A stretch of DNA of 64,000 bases. Source: Lepraria neglecta. Lineage: Eukaryota > Ascomycota > Lecanoromycetes > Lecanorales > Stereocaulaceae. The stretch is from assembly GCA_033220425.1 (NCBI GenBank), contig CM065652.1, positions 2,790,001-2,854,000 on the forward strand. Direction: 5' to 3'. The translations under genes and the position numbers were made by a program. Below the pieces are notes generated by a model. It saw only the letters and a list, made by a program, of their open reading frames with translations, did not search any database and was not told the DNA's origin. Shown here in pieces: positions 34,322 through 46,672 of this stretch. The number at the start of each line of letters is the position of its first letter. Within the stretch, counting starts at the first letter, position 1.

Positions 34322-34526
34322 GAGTGGGGCAGGTTAGAGCATGGTTTGTGGAAGTACTTGGCGGGCAGATGAGATAGTCACCAAGTGCAATACGGATTCA
34401 TTAGAAACTCGATACATTCATGGTAGACACTTCGTGATCGTAACTTTCATCAAGTCATGCAAGCCATTCATTCCTTGCCAAAGCTATCGTTCACACCCGA
34501 CTCGTTACCTATCTCCAATAGATTTA

Positions 34527-36223
34527 TCACTCCACACGCTCAAACCTCAACAAAAGCCTATTACTCTTCGGTCCAGCAGTGTAAGCGTCGATATGCTCAA
34601 TTCCCCCGTCATCGACAATGTGTGTGGTAAAACTCGTGTAGATGGCAGCCGTAATCAATTTCATTTCTGCCAAGCACCAAAAGATCAGCATCTTGTAGCA
34701 ATGCCAGATCGAGGATGGAGCAAGAACATACCCTGCATAGCAAAATGACTCCCAACACACATTCTTCCCCCACTCCCAAATGCCCAAAACCACCTCCCCA
34801 TCTCCGCCTTTTTCTCCTCGCAAGTGCCTAACCACCTCTCTGGCTTCCATTTTTCTGGTTCCGGAAAGACGTCCGCGTTCCGGTGCAATGTAAATGCCTG
34901 CGCGCTAACCCTCACACCACCCGTCAGAGGTGGTGAGCCTGCCAGCGAGGTCGGAGTGGGAGGCGTGATGCGTGGCTGTGGTCCAGGAATAGCGGCGTGG
35001 ATGCGCAGCGTCTCCATTAGGCAGGCGTGCAGGATGGGGAGGGCGTCAATCGTACGGGGCGCGGGGACGTCATGGGTTTCAGAATCAAGTCGTAGAGATG
35101 GGGCCTGGGTTCGTAGTTCGTTTCGCAGTTGGGACTGGATCTCAGGATGGAGAGAGAGCTCGTGGAAGAGGTAGGTTAGTGTTATGCCGGAGGTTTCGTG
35201 GCCGGCTGCTAGGTGGTCGTGGAGTTCGGTTGCTATTGAGAGGTCGAGGGGGTAGGGGGAGGGAGAAGGGGATTTGAGGCTCGTGAGGAGTTGGATGTAG
35301 ACTATTGGGGGTGTTGTTGTTGTGGGTAAGGAGTCAGAGCTCTCTTTTGTATGAGAAGAAGGGTCCTTGGAATTGGAGAGCGAGGCTGCTGCAGCTTTAC
35401 ACTTCTCCATCGTCCAGTCTTCGAGCCATTTGCTTGCTTCATTCATCCATGCCGGGGTGATGTGAATTCCCAGCTTCTTGAAGAAAGATATTACGCCCGG
35501 TAGTTCGCCTGCCCAGAAACGGAAAGGTCTTCTGCTCTGGTAGATGGAAAGCCATTCTTCCCGCGCCGAGATATCTTGGATGAAGTTTGTGCCGTTTTGG
35601 AGGCCGAAGATGAAGGCGATGATGAAGTCCATTGTGCTGGAGAAGTTTAATTCGAGTACGTCTATTGGCTGCTTGTTGGCCGCTGCTTCTTCTAATACAG
35701 GTAGAAGTCTGTCGAAGATTATGATCTTTGATATTGCGTGGACTTCTGGTGAGGATTGGAGATAGGACTTTGAGTAGACGTGGGATATCATGCGTTTGCG
35801 GATGGAATGGGGCTTGCTGTTGACCATGGAGAACATATTCGGTACGCTTGGAGGGTCAGCATTATATCTCTACAATTCATCGAATGGATATCTATACCCA
35901 TAGTTCTCGAATTGATTTGGATACCAATTCCATTTCTCAAAGCCTCCGCTGTACACTGTGCGAATGCCTTCATCCACGCAAGCTACGCTGACCTCATTGG
36001 GGCCGAGTCTGACAATGTCTCCATGCTTGACATGTGCTGCATAGATAGCCCGATTTTCTTCTTCATAACGTCTCTTCAAAAGAATCCAGAGAGCGGAGAA
36101 TGATGATGAGAAATGGGCGTTTGGGAGCTTAGATAGTGGGGAGAGGAAGATTGGGAAGACGAGATACTTGTAGACTAGGTACAATGCAACGATTGGAACA
36201 GCTACCAGGGATAAAGGGAACAT
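34527..36223 (-). CDS. Cytochrome P450 monooxygenase (microsomal type)
   Basis: Exons 36223-35898, 35846-34732 and 34666-34527 (introns 51 and 65 nt) give 526 aa. An N-terminal anchor (PLSLVAVPIVALYLVYKYLV) is followed by the Pro-rich hinge SPLSKLPNAHF. After intron 1 the text reads NYGVPNMFSMVNSKPHSIRK, the C-helix region. The I-helix is HLAAGHETSGITLTYLFHEL (AGxET), the K-helix ExxR is ETLR, PERW follows, and the haem loop is FGSGGRMCVGSHFA with the axial Cys. The last exon continues EMKLITAAIYTSFTTHI. It acts as an ER-bound haem-thiolate oxygenase with a CPR partner; the substrate is unknown and no biosynthetic partner genes adjoin. A TAG seen when reading straight through 35.87 kb lies inside intron 1, which has a TGCTGAC branch site. 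Divergent from the SET-domain gene. Confidence 0.92.
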
Positions 36224-36558
36224 TTTGCAGAGCTTTACTTATCGTTTGATTCAGGGTTGTGATGCACATGTAGAGAAAAGTAGTCTCCGCAGAGTTGAGA
36301 TAACAATAGGGTTCAGCCCTATCGCGATATCGCAAGCTTTTCCAAGATTCTTCCCTTTTGCTTTGCATCGAATTGAGGCTATCAGTGTAACTCTTGAGAG
36401 TATTGGCGATGCTCAAGGCCGACCTGATCTGTTGCCACGATGGTCCTTTGAGAGAGGCTGGTCAAAATTACCGACGCTCGATTCCACTACCTTAATCTAG
36501 TAGTGCTTACTGTCTGGAGCGGACTCTTTCTCGATTGTATGACTGCCTACTCACAGAC
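36224..36558. promoter_or_regulatory. Divergent promoter region, P450 / SET protein
   Basis: 335 bp between the two start codons. No specific binding site identified. Confidence 0.4.
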
Positions 36559-38726
36559 ATGCTTCAAGACCTCGCAAAATGGCTTCTTGATCTATCGGAT
36601 TCTACAAATAGCTTTTCTCGGATTACTTCAAACCCGGCTGAGGGAGACTTCGAATTGTGGTTTCTTGCAAATGGAGGCTACATAAATTCTAGTGTTGAGA
36701 TAGCATCAAAGCTTTCTGAAGGCAGTTCCTTGCGAGTCCATGGAGACCAAGACCTTCTTCCAGGAAGTACGATCATATCATGTCCTCATCACCTTGCTCT
36801 CTCATGGCCCAGTGCCCACAAATACCACCTTACTCATATACGCTCTGCCTTCAGGCCGCATGTGGCCACTCGGCTGTTCTTAATGAAGCAATACTTGTTG
36901 AAAGAACGTTCGCCGTGGTGCCCGTACATTAAGAGTATACCACAGCCCTACCAAAAGGATTGTTTAAACACTCCTTTGTATTACAGCTCCGACGATTTGT
37001 TGTGGATCTCCGGAACTAACCTGGAACATGCACGGAAAGTAAGGCTAGATGCATGGCGCAAGGAGTACGATGATGCAATGAGAGAGCTATTTAAAGGCCA
37101 AACCGATGTGGATCAGAGCGAGCTTTGGACTTGGTTCGTAATCCCTTGCCAATGGTCAAGACTATCACTGTGATGTTGACTAGTACAAGGGAGCTTTACC
37201 TATGGACGGCTACTGTCATGTCCTCGCGCAGCTTCGGGTGTCCAGCTGTCTTCAATCAAAGTGAAGGCGACTTTCCGATACATGAGAACATTGACGGGAG
37301 AAGTCCTGTACTTATTCCCGGCTTGGATCTCTTGAATCACAATCCTTCTCAGAGAGTCGCCTGGCTATGGGACTCGAGCTCGTGTACCATCAAGAATGAT
37401 GTTAAGATAATCGGAGGTAGTCAGGTCTGGAACAACTACGGACCCAAAAGCAATGCAGAGTGTAGGCCTCCGCTTTTAGGTACATGGTGTCATACTGACG
37501 CCTTCATAGTGATCATGGGCTATGGTTTCAGTCTGCCTGATAATCCAGCTGACCACTTTAGCATCAGCTTCTCCCAAGCGATTTCAGATTACATCAGGGC
37601 TACGAAGTCTCGCCGGATAGCTCTTGGTTCGAGCTCAGAGTGTACAAAGGGCTCCGGCAATGCAGTCAGAAGCGAACACACAAATATGAAGAACGGACTC
37701 TCAATGGAGTCGGCAGACATCCTAGAAACAGAAGGACCCGCAGAGCAGAACATCCATTGGGTGCGGACTCTGGAAAACGGGTATGAGTTCTCTCCGTCAT
37801 TTCTCGAAGACTTTTCCATAGCAGTCGAAAATCATCAGGAGAGGCTTAAAGCCGACAACGGTCCGCTTCCAAATGGAAATTTCTTGGATACACCACTCTC
37901 ACGCAACAAGCTTCATGTGATCTGCGCAGTCGTCATGATCCTACAGAAAGCCCAAACAACCATACGGAAGCATGACAAATACCTACCCGAGGAGCCACAG
38001 AATGCGCGGCAACTCGACGCTGCTAGATACCGCCAAGGCCAACTGCGCGTCCTTGAACACGTCCTGGGCTCCCTGCATGGATCTCTGAAATCATACGTGG
38101 GTATCAATGGATCCGACAATGCTAGAAGCTTCAGAGTTATTCGATTAGAGCATACCATGACGGCTTCACCCAAGAGACTACTGAAAGACTTTCGAACTGT
38201 ACTAAATGCGGGAATGAGAACGCGAGATTCTAGTAAGATAAGGGAGCGAGGAGGTAGTGACTTTGCATTTACAGTCTGGCTGTGCGGTCTTTGGGTATAC
38301 GCGCAAATAGACAACAAGACGTGTGAAGACGATACTGCTTCAGATGCTGACCTCGAGCCACATTTCCTTCAGTGGCTTCAGTTCTTGTATGAAACGTATC
38401 CGGAAGACACAACCAAGCTGCAGTCGCCAAGAATGCCGAGGGCAGTCACGCATAAAATGGAGGGAAACGGGTGGTTTGATCCAGTCCGAAATCAAGACAC
38501 TGGAGAAGACCTATCTTTGGTGGCAGCCTCTTACCTAGATGCAGTCCATGCAGCTGTGGCGAAGCACCCTCACTCTTTGTACAATGATCCAAAAATAACG
38601 GCACAGCGCCTTGCATGGTACCTCAATATTGTCAGAATGGAAGGGGTTTGGTACCCGAACTTGCAAGAAAGTGAGCAGGAAGAAGACGATGAATGGGTGC
38701 TCTTTCTCGATTGCGCGTCGACCTAG
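36559..38726 (+). CDS. SET-domain protein lysine methyltransferase-like
   Basis: Exons 36559-37133, 37190-37461 and 37510-38726 (introns 56 and 48 nt) give 687 aa. The N-terminal SET part begins FELWFLANGGYINSSVEIAS. GSTIISCPHHLALSW and a split I-SET helical region follow (SPWCPYIKSIPQPY, LLWISGTNLEHA). The catalytic part has SPVLIPGLDLLNHNP (the NH motif that contacts S-adenosylmethionine), VWNNYGPKSNAELIMGYGF across intron 2, and LPDNPADHFSISF. This is the RuBisCO-LSMT/SETD6/RKM-type class, which methylates ribosomal or other non-histone proteins. The remaining 380 residues are a helical C-terminal domain resembling the substrate-binding region. The start is ATG 36559, the first ATG in frame before the conserved start of the domain. 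Confidence 0.85.
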
Positions 38727-40020
38727 TGGGACCAGAATCACTTTCAATCAATGCCATGGCTTCAATACCCACGCGCTCAGGAGGGCGCCAAAGTACCGAG
38801 AAGAGGGAAATATTTTTATTTCATTCTAGGGAACTTGATTACGCAGGTACAGTAGTTCTAATCGCTAAGCTTCACTGATGCTTTTTGAGAGGGCCTTTCG
38901 GATCATGACCAAGGTGCTCGTTCCGAATCAAATGCATCTCGACGAGAAAAGAGGTGCGAAGGATCCTGAGAGAAGTATTTAAAGACCTTGCGTTCTCTAG
39001 TGTGGGCACTTACCGGCGCTTGCATACCCAATCAACTGGTCAGTGTGAACCTGTTCAGTCCGGTTTTCAACATCAGTTCTCCAGTGTTCGGGTCTCTTGC
39101 AGCAGCACTCTGACCATCATCTGTTGCTGAAGTACGAATCCTCAAGATCCTGTCAGAAGGTTGGTAGGTGACAATCCAGGCCCCACGCCCAGACATAGAG
39201 ACATGTTCCTGTCGGCGGTGCCTGGGACGTGACATGAATACTGCTAGCAACCACAATGAAATACTTGGCTTCAAGGTAGTGTTATATCTGTAGATACCAT
39301 AAATGCTGTATCCATGGCCGATCATATGCTGTAGAGTGATGAAAGGCCTATACGGCAAAACTTGCTGCATGCAAACACGGTAGTCGCCAATCCTAAAATA
39401 GTTAGGCTGGATACCCCCGCGAATAAGCATGCTGCTTTTCAAATCCAAACCCCCAAGTACTCTGCCCTTACTCAGACAGTCCGTCCTTGTCCCTCGAGCC
39501 CTTTCTGTCTCAATATCAAGACGCCTTGTACACGCTTCTGGCAACCGTTCTGAACCGACCCCGGGTGATCTCGAAGAGTGCGACCGAACGCCTTAGGGGA
39601 CTGCTTCTGCTCACTTCCTGCGACTTTTCGTGCTTACCGACTCCGGCCATTCTAATACGCAGCAAGTCGAGTCCCGGCTAGAATAGGTATGTTCATGACG
39701 CGCCTGTCACATCATTCCGCAGCTCGAGGTGCCGTTGCTGCTTGCATTCCTTGCCATCGTCGCTAAGGAACCTCAGTTCACCCCTCTGTTCACCGCATCT
39801 CGAACCTCGAAGATCGCAAGTCTTCCTCCATGACCGGCAGTCCCTAAAAGCCACCAACTTCCGTACCGGCACACTCTTGTTGAGACCGCACTTTGACAAA
39901 TCTATTCAACGCGAAAATCATGGACGCCAGGGCATACTGAAGAGATAGCTCCGTCTGAACCTGAAAGTCCACCAATTTGCTGAGCATCTAGCGACTTGAC
40001 TGGAGGAGCAGATACGCGGT
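38727..40020. other. Intergenic, 1.3 kb
   Basis: The upstream region of cdc24 and 3' flank of the SET gene. A 5'-UTR intron or a short additional first coding exon of cdc24 is possible between about 39.6 and 40.0 kb. No other gene seen. Confidence 0.4.
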
Positions 40021-43000
40021 ATGCTGGCGACAGAGACTGCTCGAAACCCTTTCGCTCGGAATAACATGACCTCGTCTCTTCATTCCCGCGGATATGTAAA
40101 CGGGAGCACCACTTCATTCGGCTCGTCGAGCCTAGCATCGCAGCCTAGCCGATACGGCTCAAATTCCACTATGCGGTCTCAAGATGACGAGAAAGGCCTC
40201 TTTCCTCCTCCGATACCCTCGACATTCTCTCCCCCCCCACCCGAGCCAATTCAACCAGATATGAACATCATGAATCGAAGAGCGGATTCCAACAGCTCCC
40301 TGTACATGATATGCATGAATCTGCGGAGTCGCTTAGCGGACGTTCCTGGATTTGAAGATCACATAGCCGAAATGGAAGAAGAGGAGGCCGCGGCCAACGG
40401 ATCACTGGACCCAGTAACGTTGATGTGGAACTTTCTGAGACGCGGCTATCCACTGATAACAATCTATAATGCCTTGAGACTCAGCGATCCTATTTATTTT
40501 GATCAGACGAAGCTGAAGGAGTCGAAGGTCGGAAAAGCCGCAACGTTCAAATTCTTGGAGGCTTGCATGAGAGATCTGAAATTCGAACCAAGCGAATGTT
40601 TCCTCATTACTGATCTGTATGGAGAAGATACCACTGGCTTTGTTAAAGTGACAAAAGTCGTGAATAGGGTCTTGGACATTCTGAAGCAAAAGGGTCTTCT
40701 CCATCACAATGGCCCGTCGAGGACATCTGCAACCCAATCTGGAACACAAGCCGCCTCCCATAGACAGATGATTATCGATGAAATTGTCAGGACCGAGCGT
40801 GACTACGTCCAACATCTTGAGATGCTACAGCAATTCCAGAACGGTATTCAACAAAGTGGAGCGCTTCCAGGCGATGCTGTACACGATATCTTTCTAAATT
40901 TGAACGCCTTACTGGACTTCCAGCGAAGATTCTTGATTCGTATTGAACAACAAAATTCCTTGCTAGAGTCAGAGCAGAACTGGGGTAAGCTTTTCTCTTA
41001 TTACAAAGACGGGTTCCGCGTCTATGAGCCGTTTCTCGCCAATCAGAATCGGTGCAACGATACTGTCATCAAGGAATGGAACAAGCTTCGAGCAGCGCCA
41101 ATATCAGCAGACAAAGGCCTCTCCGGTATCTGTGCAACGCCCGCAATACTTCTTGGATTTCTCCTCAAGCCCTTTCAGCGCTTGTCCAAGTACCCGCTGC
41201 TTCTTAACGTAATTCAATAATCCACTTTCTAGGTACGACGTCTTACTGACTTTTACATAGGAACTTGTGAAGCATGGTGCCTATGAAGATGAGCTTCACC
41301 AAGACCTCGTGGAAGGACATGCCGCAGCCCAATCAATGATGGAACGAGCCGAAGAGGCTGTTGGCCGCGAAAACCGCCTTGCTGCAGTCAGCGAACTGCA
41401 ATCCCGCGTCGAGGACTGGAAAGGACACAAGATCGATCACTTCGGCGAACTCCTAATGTTCGGCAGCTACACCGTGCTGAAAGGCGAGGGAGTCAAAGAA
41501 GTGGAACGCGAGGTAAGCGTCATATTCAATTCCCTCGATCCTAAAATGCGCGCCTGCATTCGCTTTGCCCTCAAGCACCAGCGTTCCCTGGTCCCCCACG
41601 TTCCCTGGTCCCCCACGTTCCCCAAACCGTGCAAACCTTACACACATTCACACGCTGGTTCTCGCGCATCCCGCGGCGCAGAGCAGTGAGCGACCTTCTC
41701 GAAGGCATTTTTGAAGAATCCGAAGAGGGCAAGTCGCACGTCCCAGTGCGACAACAAACCCCTAAAAAGCGCTCGATGTTTGGGCTCTTCTGGTCGAAGA
41801 ATTCCGCGTGCGCAAGACCTCCTATGAAGTCCTCCCCAATCTCCCCCAAGACTCAATCATTTAAATGCGTTACCCCTACACGCATGTCTCCTCGGAGTCA
41901 AACGCTTAAGAGACATTCCCCAGGGAGCATAACCCCTGAGAGCAAGACGTCTATCCCCAAAAACGTCAACCCCAAGCACTTGTTCCTGAAAAGGATATCC
42001 CCAAAGCCTTCAAAAAGCTCGCTGGGCATGAACAGGCCCTTTAGGCCCAACCTGATTAAATCTCCGAGCCCCATAGTCAGCCTCTCAGAGAAGCTTCGAC
42101 GATGGTCCCCCAGCTTATCATTAAGTCCCCCAAAGGCTCAAAGGAAAGAGCGCAGGTATACTCCATACTATGAGGAGATAATGCGTCTTGCGATTCGTGA
42201 AAGTGGCCATCTGCTTAAATTTAATGGCCCATTCACACAAAGCAACCTTTTTCTCTTCGAGAATGACGGGCTGCCTCCCCTCCTTCCTGCGATCCCAGGT
42301 TCCATTGGCGGAAGCACCCAAAGACCTCGCATACAAGAAGAAGAGCCTATTAAGCTCACACGCTTAGAACAAGATCTGGCTAACGATGTGGCACTTGAGT
42401 TGCCTGTGCGTGAACAGTACAAGATCTACCTCTTCGAACGCATACTACTTTGTTGCAAAGAAATCAACCCGAACAAAGCGAAGAACAAGATGCTCTCCTC
42501 CAACAAGCCCTTGGTCGATAAGAAAGGGAAACCCAAACTACAATTGAAGGGACGAATTTTCATGCAGAATGTCACTGATGTTGCGTACATCATGAATAAG
42601 AAATCCGGTACGTCTACCATGCTATCTCGCTGCCATGATGTATTTTGCTAATATGGATATAGAAAACCCAACTTTCACATTGCAGATTTTCTGGAAGGGG
42701 GATCCGGGTGTGGAAAATTTCATCATCCGCTTCAATGACGAAGCAACGATGAAGAAGTGGCAAGATGCTGTGAGGGCACAGCAGAAAATTCTGACTGAGT
42801 CCGCGAGAAGCTCGGGGCAGACTGGTACATCAGCCACCGAGTTCTCGTATTTGAAAAGCCAGCCCAGCGTGAAGAATCCATACCGAGAGGTAGAAGAGGA
42901 CGACGACGACGATGTTCCGCCCACTTACAGCATGGGTCAAGGCCCAGTACCCTCCTCCATGAGTCGGAACGCGTCAAGCAATAGTCTCCGCTCTATGCAA

Positions 43001-44065
43001 ACTGGTCGTATGCCTCCCCCAAGATATCCACAACAAGAGCAGGGTAATGGAACGTATACCCCCCCACTAAGCCTAAATACAAACGTCCCACCAGGGGCCA
43101 GCTCGCCCGCTGAGTTTGCTGGGAATTCTTACTTCTCACCTTCAAATGATTCACCAGTGTCCACACGCTCGAACTCTCAGCAAAGTATGTATCCATTCCC
43201 TCGGACACAGGCGCCGGCTAGCGAGTGGCCCCGTGATGCAAACAAGCACCGAACTGCTCCCGCCATGGGTCGTGCACCCTCTAGAGAAGGCCCAGGTCCT
43301 CCAAATAGCTACGTACTCGATGGTCGGACCGTCACGCGACCCTCGTTGCCAGCAATGGCCGCTTCCCAGTATGCTCAGCAGCAAATGTCAGCAACGCAAA
43401 GTCGCCTACGATCAGCTAGCACACCAGACATCCAGAGCGTACCAGGACCCAGACGGCAAGCAAATGGCGAGAACGTTCCAGTCCCTCCAATACCAGCTCA
43501 TATGGTGCAAATGCGCGCTCCAGTCAATCGGAGCCATACTACATCCCCTCTTGACGCCCAACTGCCAATTCGAAGCGCAACCCAGTCTCCAGCAATACAG
43601 CGAGACCGTGGGCCGCAGGCGTATCAAGATCAGGCCAGCTATGACCCTTATGGCCAGCGTTTCCAGCAAGAATATAGACAGGGGGCCTACACAGACATGG
43701 CCCCTCCCGTTACCCAAAATCCTACCGGCGCCATATCATCTGAGAATGGAATACCACTTCCACCGCAGCTGAAGGTCACGATATGGTTCGATCCGCATCC
43801 AAGTCACGTCACGATCGTGGTACCTATCATCATCAAGCACCGCTCTTTGATCGATCGCATTGACTCTAAGATGGTCAAAGTCTCAGCGGCATCGATCGCG
43901 AAAGGTACCGCTCGACTGCGTTATAAAGATTCAGACGGTGACATCGTTACCATCCGATCCGACGAAGACGTCCACATTGCTATTGAGGATTGGGGCACCG
44001 CGAACGAAGACCAGATCCGTGATGGTGTTACTCCTGACTTCCAACTTTACTGGCAGCAGAATTGA
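40021..44065 (+). CDS. cdc24: Cdc24-type guanine nucleotide exchange factor for Cdc42
   Basis: Exons 40021-41208, 41261-41512, 42418-42607 and 42663-44065 give about 1010 aa (introns 52, 905 and 55 nt). Domains in order: a CDC24 calponin-like domain (DPVTLMWNFLRRGYPLITIY, TGFVKVTKVVNRVLDILKQK), a DH/RhoGEF domain (IIDEIVRTERDYVQHLEML to FLLKPFQRLSKYPLLLN|ELVKHG), a PH domain (FGELLMFGSYTVLKGEG ... YKIYLFERILLCCKEINPNK ... FIIRFNDEATMKKWQDAVRA), a long Pro/Ser/Gln-rich linker, and a PB1 domain (KVTIWFDPHPSHVTIVVPII, RYKDSDGDIVTIRSDEDVHI). It activates Cdc42 at growth sites and binds Bem1 through PB1. The 905-nt intron inside the PH domain is abnormal (separate entry). A short additional first exon upstream cannot be excluded. 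Confidence 0.93.
41513..42417 (+). other. Long ORF-bearing intron in the PH domain of cdc24
   Basis: The donor GTAAGC follows VKEVERE and the acceptor GTGAACAG precedes YKIYLFER; joining them restores the contiguous PH strand, so the segment behaves as an intron. It is about 15 times longer than its neighbours. One frame is open without stop from before 41629 through the acceptor into exon 3, in the frame of exon 3 (over 260 codons). The conceptual peptide is basic and Ser-Pro-rich (TPTRMSPRSQTLKRHSPGS, KRISPKPSKSSLGM) and then more globular-looking (YTPYYEEIMRLAIRESGHLL, FNGPFTQSNLFLFENDG). Length 905 is not a multiple of three, so simple retention from exon 2 meets a stop at 41689. A 17-bp direct repeat (GTTCCCTGGTCCCCCAC, twice plus a partial copy) lies near 41582-41622. 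Confidence 0.75.
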
Positions 44066-45053
44066 GCCGCTTTCAAACGCGACTGGAGACGACTTCATTG
44101 GTCAGGTCACGGCCTCGATACAGCCTATACTCCCGTTCTGTGCGTTGCCCACACCATCTCCATGATACCAGAAACGTCATCGGAGCATCCATCTACACGG
44201 CCAAAGTACATAAAAAGTGGCTGTCTTTTCATTTCTATCAATCACCTTCCGGGATTCTGCCCTTTGCACCGGCGCACAGGCTAATGATATCCCAACGGCG
44301 AAGGTGGCTTACTTGATGGATACATTCGGCGCAGATGCATTACCTTCATCACCGACCTTTACACTCATTTGGATCCAGGTCATACACTATATACTTTTTC
44401 TTCCCACGCGGGGTTCGGAGCTTGCATATGATCATGTCACTCATTTACATTCAGATCGGTGCTTGGGTTAAAAAAGGATGTGTGAGACGACGTTACGGGT
44501 TTGTAGTAGGAGATGGCAAGGTATTACGAGGAAAGCATACCTGTGGCAGACTTTATATATGGCACGATGCGGCGTTCTATTCGTGATGGAGTTGACGTGG
44601 TGGTCTGTTAGATTTCAAATGATGGCACGAGATCCATGAATCGGTACTGGGTGGTGCATCTACACTTCGCATAGCATTGAGATTATAGCAGAGCACGTCA
44701 ATCAATTCTATAGCTGGTAAACTTCGTACTCTGTCTTGCGTTCATGTGCCTCTGCTAATTGGTTTTTGCCCTCTCAACTCGATATTTGGACTAGCAGAAC
44801 CAATCACAAAAATATGGCCATGGGAAGTAAAACCTACTTCTCCGACGGTGTCCTCTCGTAGACTTGTAGATGCAAATGTTCGTCGCTGATGCCATTTCGG
44901 AACCGATTTTCCGGGCTAGCGATGACGTCTCATCCAGAGCTCCGAGCTCTCTCAAACATCAACACCTCCACTCACCCTACCACAGCTGCATCACTTAATT
45001 GACCCACCACGTTAACAACAAAGCTCTAGTATTGTCATTCCAATCAACTCAAA
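44066..45053. other. Intergenic, 1 kb
   Basis: The 3' flank of cdc24 and upstream region of sod2. No gene seen. Confidence 0.45.
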
Positions 45054-45872
45054 ATGTCCGTCTCCCTCCTCCGCCAGTCCACAGCCCGCAGCGGTCTCCG
45101 CAACCTCTCCACCATCTCCAAGATCGCCCGCCCAACCTTCACCCGCGGCAAAGCCACCCTCCCAGACCTCCCATGTACGCGCTTTCCACCCCTCTCCAAA
45201 AGCCATCAAAAGCTGACGAGTCACCCTTCCAGATGACTACGGCGCCCTCGAGCCCTCCATCTCCGGCCAAATAATGGAACTCCACCACTCCAAGCACCAC
45301 CAAACCTACGTAAACTCCTACAACAGCGCAACAGAACAACTCGCCACCGCGACCTCCTCCTCCGACCCCGCCGCCCAAATCACGCTCGGCGCCCTAATCA
45401 ACTTCCACGGCGGCGGCCACATCAACCACTCCCTATTCTGGGAGAACCTCGCCCCAAAGTCCTCCGGAGGAGGCGAGCCGCCCTCCGGAAAGCTCGGACA
45501 AGCTATCGATCAGGCGTATGGCGGTCTAGATGGGCTGAAGAAGGTGATGAATGCGAAGTTGGCGGGGATTCAGGGGAGTGGGTGGGCTTGGTTGGTGAAG
45601 GATACGGAGACGGGGGCTATACAAGTGAGGACGTATGCGAATCAGGATCCGGTTGTTGGGCAGTTTAAGCCGCTTTTGGGAATTGATGCTTGGGAGCATG
45701 CTTATTAGTAGGTTTATCTATGTTTTTTTTGTTATGTGGCAGTCGGTGGGGTTTTTGGAGGGAGTGGGGCTAATTGGTGTGCAGTTTGCAATATCAGAAT
45801 CGGAAGGCGGAGTATTTTGGGGCTATTTGGGATGTTATTAACTGGAAGACTGCTGAGAAGCGGTTTGAATGA
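45054..45872 (+). CDS. sod2: Mitochondrial Fe/Mn superoxide dismutase
   Basis: Exons 45054-45174, 45233-45707 and 45785-45872 (introns 58 and 77 nt) give 227 aa. The N-terminus (SVSLLRQSTARSGLRNLSTI) is a classic mitochondrial presequence. The mature part starts TLPDLPYDYGALEPSISGQI. Metal ligands are in MELHHSKHHQTYVNSYN, NFHGGGHINHSLFWENL and LGIDAWEHAYYLQYQNRK, and the enzyme ends VINWKTAEKRFE. It converts superoxide to hydrogen peroxide and oxygen in the matrix. GGGHINHS and the active-site Gln/Gly context fit the Mn type. The second intron falls directly after the first two bases of the second Tyr in HAYY; unspliced RNA would stop at once and lose the last 29 residues. Confidence 0.95.
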
Positions 45873-46672
45873 GCGGAAGGGACATTTATTGTGTAAGCTG
45901 TCTTGCGGTGTGAGACCAAAAGGGGAGATGAATAGGTGTCAACTTCTCTTGTATTTGATCAAGTACATATCGATGTACATTTCTTACGCGCTGCTGTGCC
46001 GGATTCTAGCCTTTCCTTGCCAAGTCGCCCTTTTTGCTCTTTTGCCACTTTCACGTGCGTTTTTGTACTTTGGTTGCTCAAATGCGCTCAATCTTCTTGT
46101 GTCCCCTTCACAGCGTTTGCACCACGACGCGTTGACCATTGGTGTTTGTTTATGCTATTCACAAGTCCCTGATATCATCTATATCCCCTTACCACGGTGT
46201 CCAATCCTATATTGTGCGTCGCTTCATCCCATACTTCTCCGGTTTTGAGCCCCTTTTGTGTATACTTGGCAAGGATTTTCCAGCGCATCCATGCTCAACA
46301 ATAGGATTATTCCCAGCCTCTTGGCTTCATGTGCAGATATTCGAATTTTTTGTGACTCATGGCGCAGCTTAAATACCCTTCCTTCCCTCCACACCTCCAT
46401 CCTTCGTCCATATCACCACTCACATCTACTGTTCTACTACCACATACATTCCACTATTGAGAGGCACACTACCCATACAAAACTCCAATTGCTACGCCGA
46501 TTATCATCCACACTACCGTAATTTTGCGATTACAGACTACTCTCAGCTTCCTCAAGCGGTCTACAAGACCATACTCAGCATCATCAACGCGGTTACTGAC
46601 CACCCACAAGACTACCTTGAGCGGCTAAACAACACAAGCATCCACCATCAACTCCTCAAATCTACCACCAAA
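45873..46672. other. Intergenic, 0.8 kb
   Basis: Ends in a C/A-rich leader (CCACCATCAACTCC) before the next gene. No gene recognised. Confidence 0.45.

Noticed and set aside
35847-35897. In-frame TAG in the P450 gene, first read as a pseudogene
   Set aside because: A 51-nt intron with TGCTGAC branch and CCAAG acceptor removes it and restores NYGVPNMFSM, so the gene is intact.
39032-39544. 170-codon minus-strand open frame between the SET gene and cdc24
   Set aside because: No family resemblance and no conserved motif; treated as chance or leader sequence.
42898-42912. GAC trinucleotide run in cdc24
   Set aside because: Just an Asp stretch in a disordered linker, common in fungal proteins.
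45701-45710. Apparent early stop of sod2 after HAYY
   Set aside because: The stop is the GT of a normal intron (TATTA|GTAGG); the conserved C-terminus follows in exon 3.
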